DNA of 64,000 nucleotides. It comes from Prorocentrum cordatum (lineage: Eukaryota; Sar; Dinophyceae; Prorocentrales; Prorocentraceae). A model generated the notes under the pieces. It ran no database searches. It saw only the letters and a program-made list of their open reading frames with translations, and had not been told where the DNA came from. Positions 62,490 through 64,000 of the stretch are shown piece after piece (within the stretch, counting starts at the first letter, position 1; each line of letters opens with the position of its first letter). Both the position numbers and the translations under genes were made by a program. The DNA lies in NCBI GenBank assembly GCA_963575745.1, contig CAUYUJ010020682.1, forward strand, positions 221,501 to 285,500, given 5' to 3'.

Positions 62490-63580
62490 CAGGTGCACAG
62501 CCGCCATGCCTGGCCAAGTCCATCCTGGGCCACAGGACGGGGTATGGGCCCACTTGGCCAAGGCCAAGTGGGTACCTATACGACCACCCTTCGGGTGATA
62601 AGGAGGTTGTGGGGAGGGGGAGAGGGGGGGGACCAACATCTGATTCAATCGATCTCACTATCGATCTCGCTCAACGGGACACCACGGGACACTTGTCGAT
62701 CTCACTATCGATCTAATTATCGATCCCACTCAACGGGACACCACGGGACGCCACGGGCCACCACGGGACACCACGGGACACCGCGGGACACTTCTCGATC
62801 TCACTATCGGCCTCACTATCGATCTCACTATCGATCTCACTCAACGGGACATCATAGGACACCACGGGACACCTCGGGACACCCCATCGATCTCACTATC
62901 GATCTCACTCAACGGGACACCACGGGACACCACGGGACACCCGTCGATCTCATTATCGATCTCATTTTTTGGGACACCACGGGACACCGAGGGACACCAC
63001 CTCGATCTCACGATCTGTCTCACTATCGATATCACTACCGATCTCACTCAACGGGACACCACGGGACACCTGTCGATCTCACTATCGATCTCACTATCGA
63101 TCTCACTATCGATCTCACTTTTTGGGACACCACGGGACACCTCGGGGGACGACATCGATCTCACTATCGATCTCACTATCGATCTCACTCAACGGGACAC
63201 CACGGGACACCACGGGACACCGTGGGACACCGCGAGCCACCGCCGGACGGACGGACGGACGGGCGGGTGGGGGAGAATCATTTGTTTTGACTTCGCCCTA
63301 GCAACGGCGGACACCACGGGACACCGCGGGACACCACGAGCCACCGCCGGACGGGCGGGCGGGGGAGAATCATTTGTTTTGGCTTCGCCCTAGCAGCGGC
63401 GGGTTCATTCCTCTCGCGCGCCTACGCAGCTTCGCCTCGCCCGCACGCACGACACGAACGAAACGAAACGATTTCCCAGTTGGGGGTCTCCGTTCCACTG
63501 CGATCTCACCCCCCAACCTCCGATATACACCACCCGGGGGCCCAGGATGGTCCTGGCCAGGCACGGTGGTAGAGTGTCTA
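62490..63580. repeat. Inverted ~40-bp sequences bracketing the minisatellite
   Basis: The reverse complement of about 62493-62537 (containing GGCCCAGGATGGACTTGGCC and AGGCATGGCGG) matches 63538-63575 (GGCCCAGGATGGTCCTGGCC, AGGCACGGTGG). The arms enclose the whole composite minisatellite. Confidence 0.55.
62640..63405 (+). repeat. Composite minisatellite of ATCGATCTCACT and GGGACACCAC words
   Basis: Blocks of one to four ATCGATCTCACT 12-mers alternate with blocks of two to five GGGACACC(A/G)C 10-11-mers, joined by CAACG or TTTTT. ATCGAT palindromes recur throughout. The 3' end has two copies of a ~95-bp unit ending GGGGGAGAATCATTTGTTTT, GCTTCGCCCTAGCA or CTTCGCCCTAGCA and CGGCGG (63260-63308 and 63355-63402). 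The long frame (62406-63290) is a reading of the repeat. Confidence 0.9.
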
Positions 63581-63787
63581 GGTGCTTGCTGCAGAGGGTT
63601 GGAAGATGACGGAGAGCAGATCGTCCTTGTCCCCTTTATCCTCGTGTGCCTCCTCAGGCTCCTCCCCTTCGTTCTGCTCCTCCACCTTCTGCTCCTCCGC
63701 CTCCTGCTCGTCCGCCTCGTCTTCCGCAGCCCTCCCAATCCCCCCTCCTGCTCCTCTGCCATCCCCCCTCCTGCGCTTGCTGGACAC
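63578..63787 (-). other. Acidic minus-strand open frame, unknown
   Basis: It reads Glu/Asp-rich sequence (EDEADEQEAEEQKVEEQNEG) ending DKDDLLSVIFQPSAAST. The plus strand is CTCCTC-rich here, so the acidic frame may be compositional. No start context or neighbours support a gene. Confidence 0.2.
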
Positions 63788-64000
63788 TGCTGCTGAGACG
63801 TGGCATGCCGTTGAACCCTCCTGCTGCCCCTCCTCACCTCTCCCTCCACCTTCCCCGTCGTTGTCTGCCTGCTTCTCCCCTCATCTTGCCCTTCCCCCTC
63901 CGCTGGGCAGCACAGCCTGCCCAGGACCAGCGTGGCGGTGCGATCTATCGATCGCAGCCGTGCCATGACGGCACATCGGCTGCAGTGTACATGGTGTGTG

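Noticed and set aside
62406-63290. 294-codon frame with DLTIDLT and GHHGTP repeats
   Set aside because: Reading of the ATCGATCTCACT/GGGACACC minisatellite; no unique coding sequence beyond it.

Overview
The window looks like nuclear DNA of a dinoflagellate. The evidence is indirect: very high GC, almost no intact genes, many unrelated satellite and microsatellite arrays, long homopolymer G/C tracts, and broken retroelements whose endonuclease, reverse transcriptase and tyrosine-recombinase motifs match retroelement families I associate with dinoflagellate genomes. I saw no spliced-leader sequence, rRNA or tRNA by eye, so genus and even phylum remain inferences.

Layout. 1-2.5 kb: small dispersed repeats. 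2.6-9.1 kb: a GCC-rich low-complexity block, then two arrays of a 138-bp repeat separated by a weakly coding stretch. 9.8-10.7 kb: the 3' end of a broken non-LTR retrotransposon. 10.7-20 kb: pyrimidine/purine tracts, a 215-bp duplication with a covarying hairpin, several two-copy dispersed repeats, and a 77-bp satellite (17.66-18.95 kb). 20.3-22.5 kb: unrecognised coding-like sequence that changes frame. 23.4-29.6 kb: degenerate 'CTTGG' repeat tracts, a 166-bp foldback, a 102-bp satellite and a GAT/CTG tract. 29.7-33.2 kb: a nearly full-length, inactivated LINE (endonuclease, RT, C-terminal finger region), followed at 33.4-34.2 kb by an ORF pair of unknown function. 34.4-39.6 kb: about 1-kb modules of the 'CTTGG' repeat, two of them a recent 1004-bp tandem duplication. 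39.6-45.8 kb: minisatellites, a terminal-inverted-repeat element, foldbacks, a CCATA tract and a second, unrelated 77-bp satellite. 45.8-46.3 kb: the best candidate for a host gene exon, a secreted Cys-rich Apple/PAN-like protein. 47-49.3 kb: TATG-rich and GAT-rich tracts. 49.7-54.7 kb: a very GC-rich, degenerate DIRS-like element with RT, RNase H and tyrosine recombinase in that order. 55-64 kb: dispersed repeats, more 'CTTGG' modules, a second copy of the inverted-repeat element, CA/GT tracts and a composite minisatellite.

There is no operon or pathway. The shared theme is mobile-element decay plus repeat amplification. Long open frames across arrays arise because the repeat units lack stops or have lengths divisible by three, so I treat them as artefacts unless other evidence supports coding. 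The most informative items are the DIRS-like element, the LINE and the inverted-repeat families.
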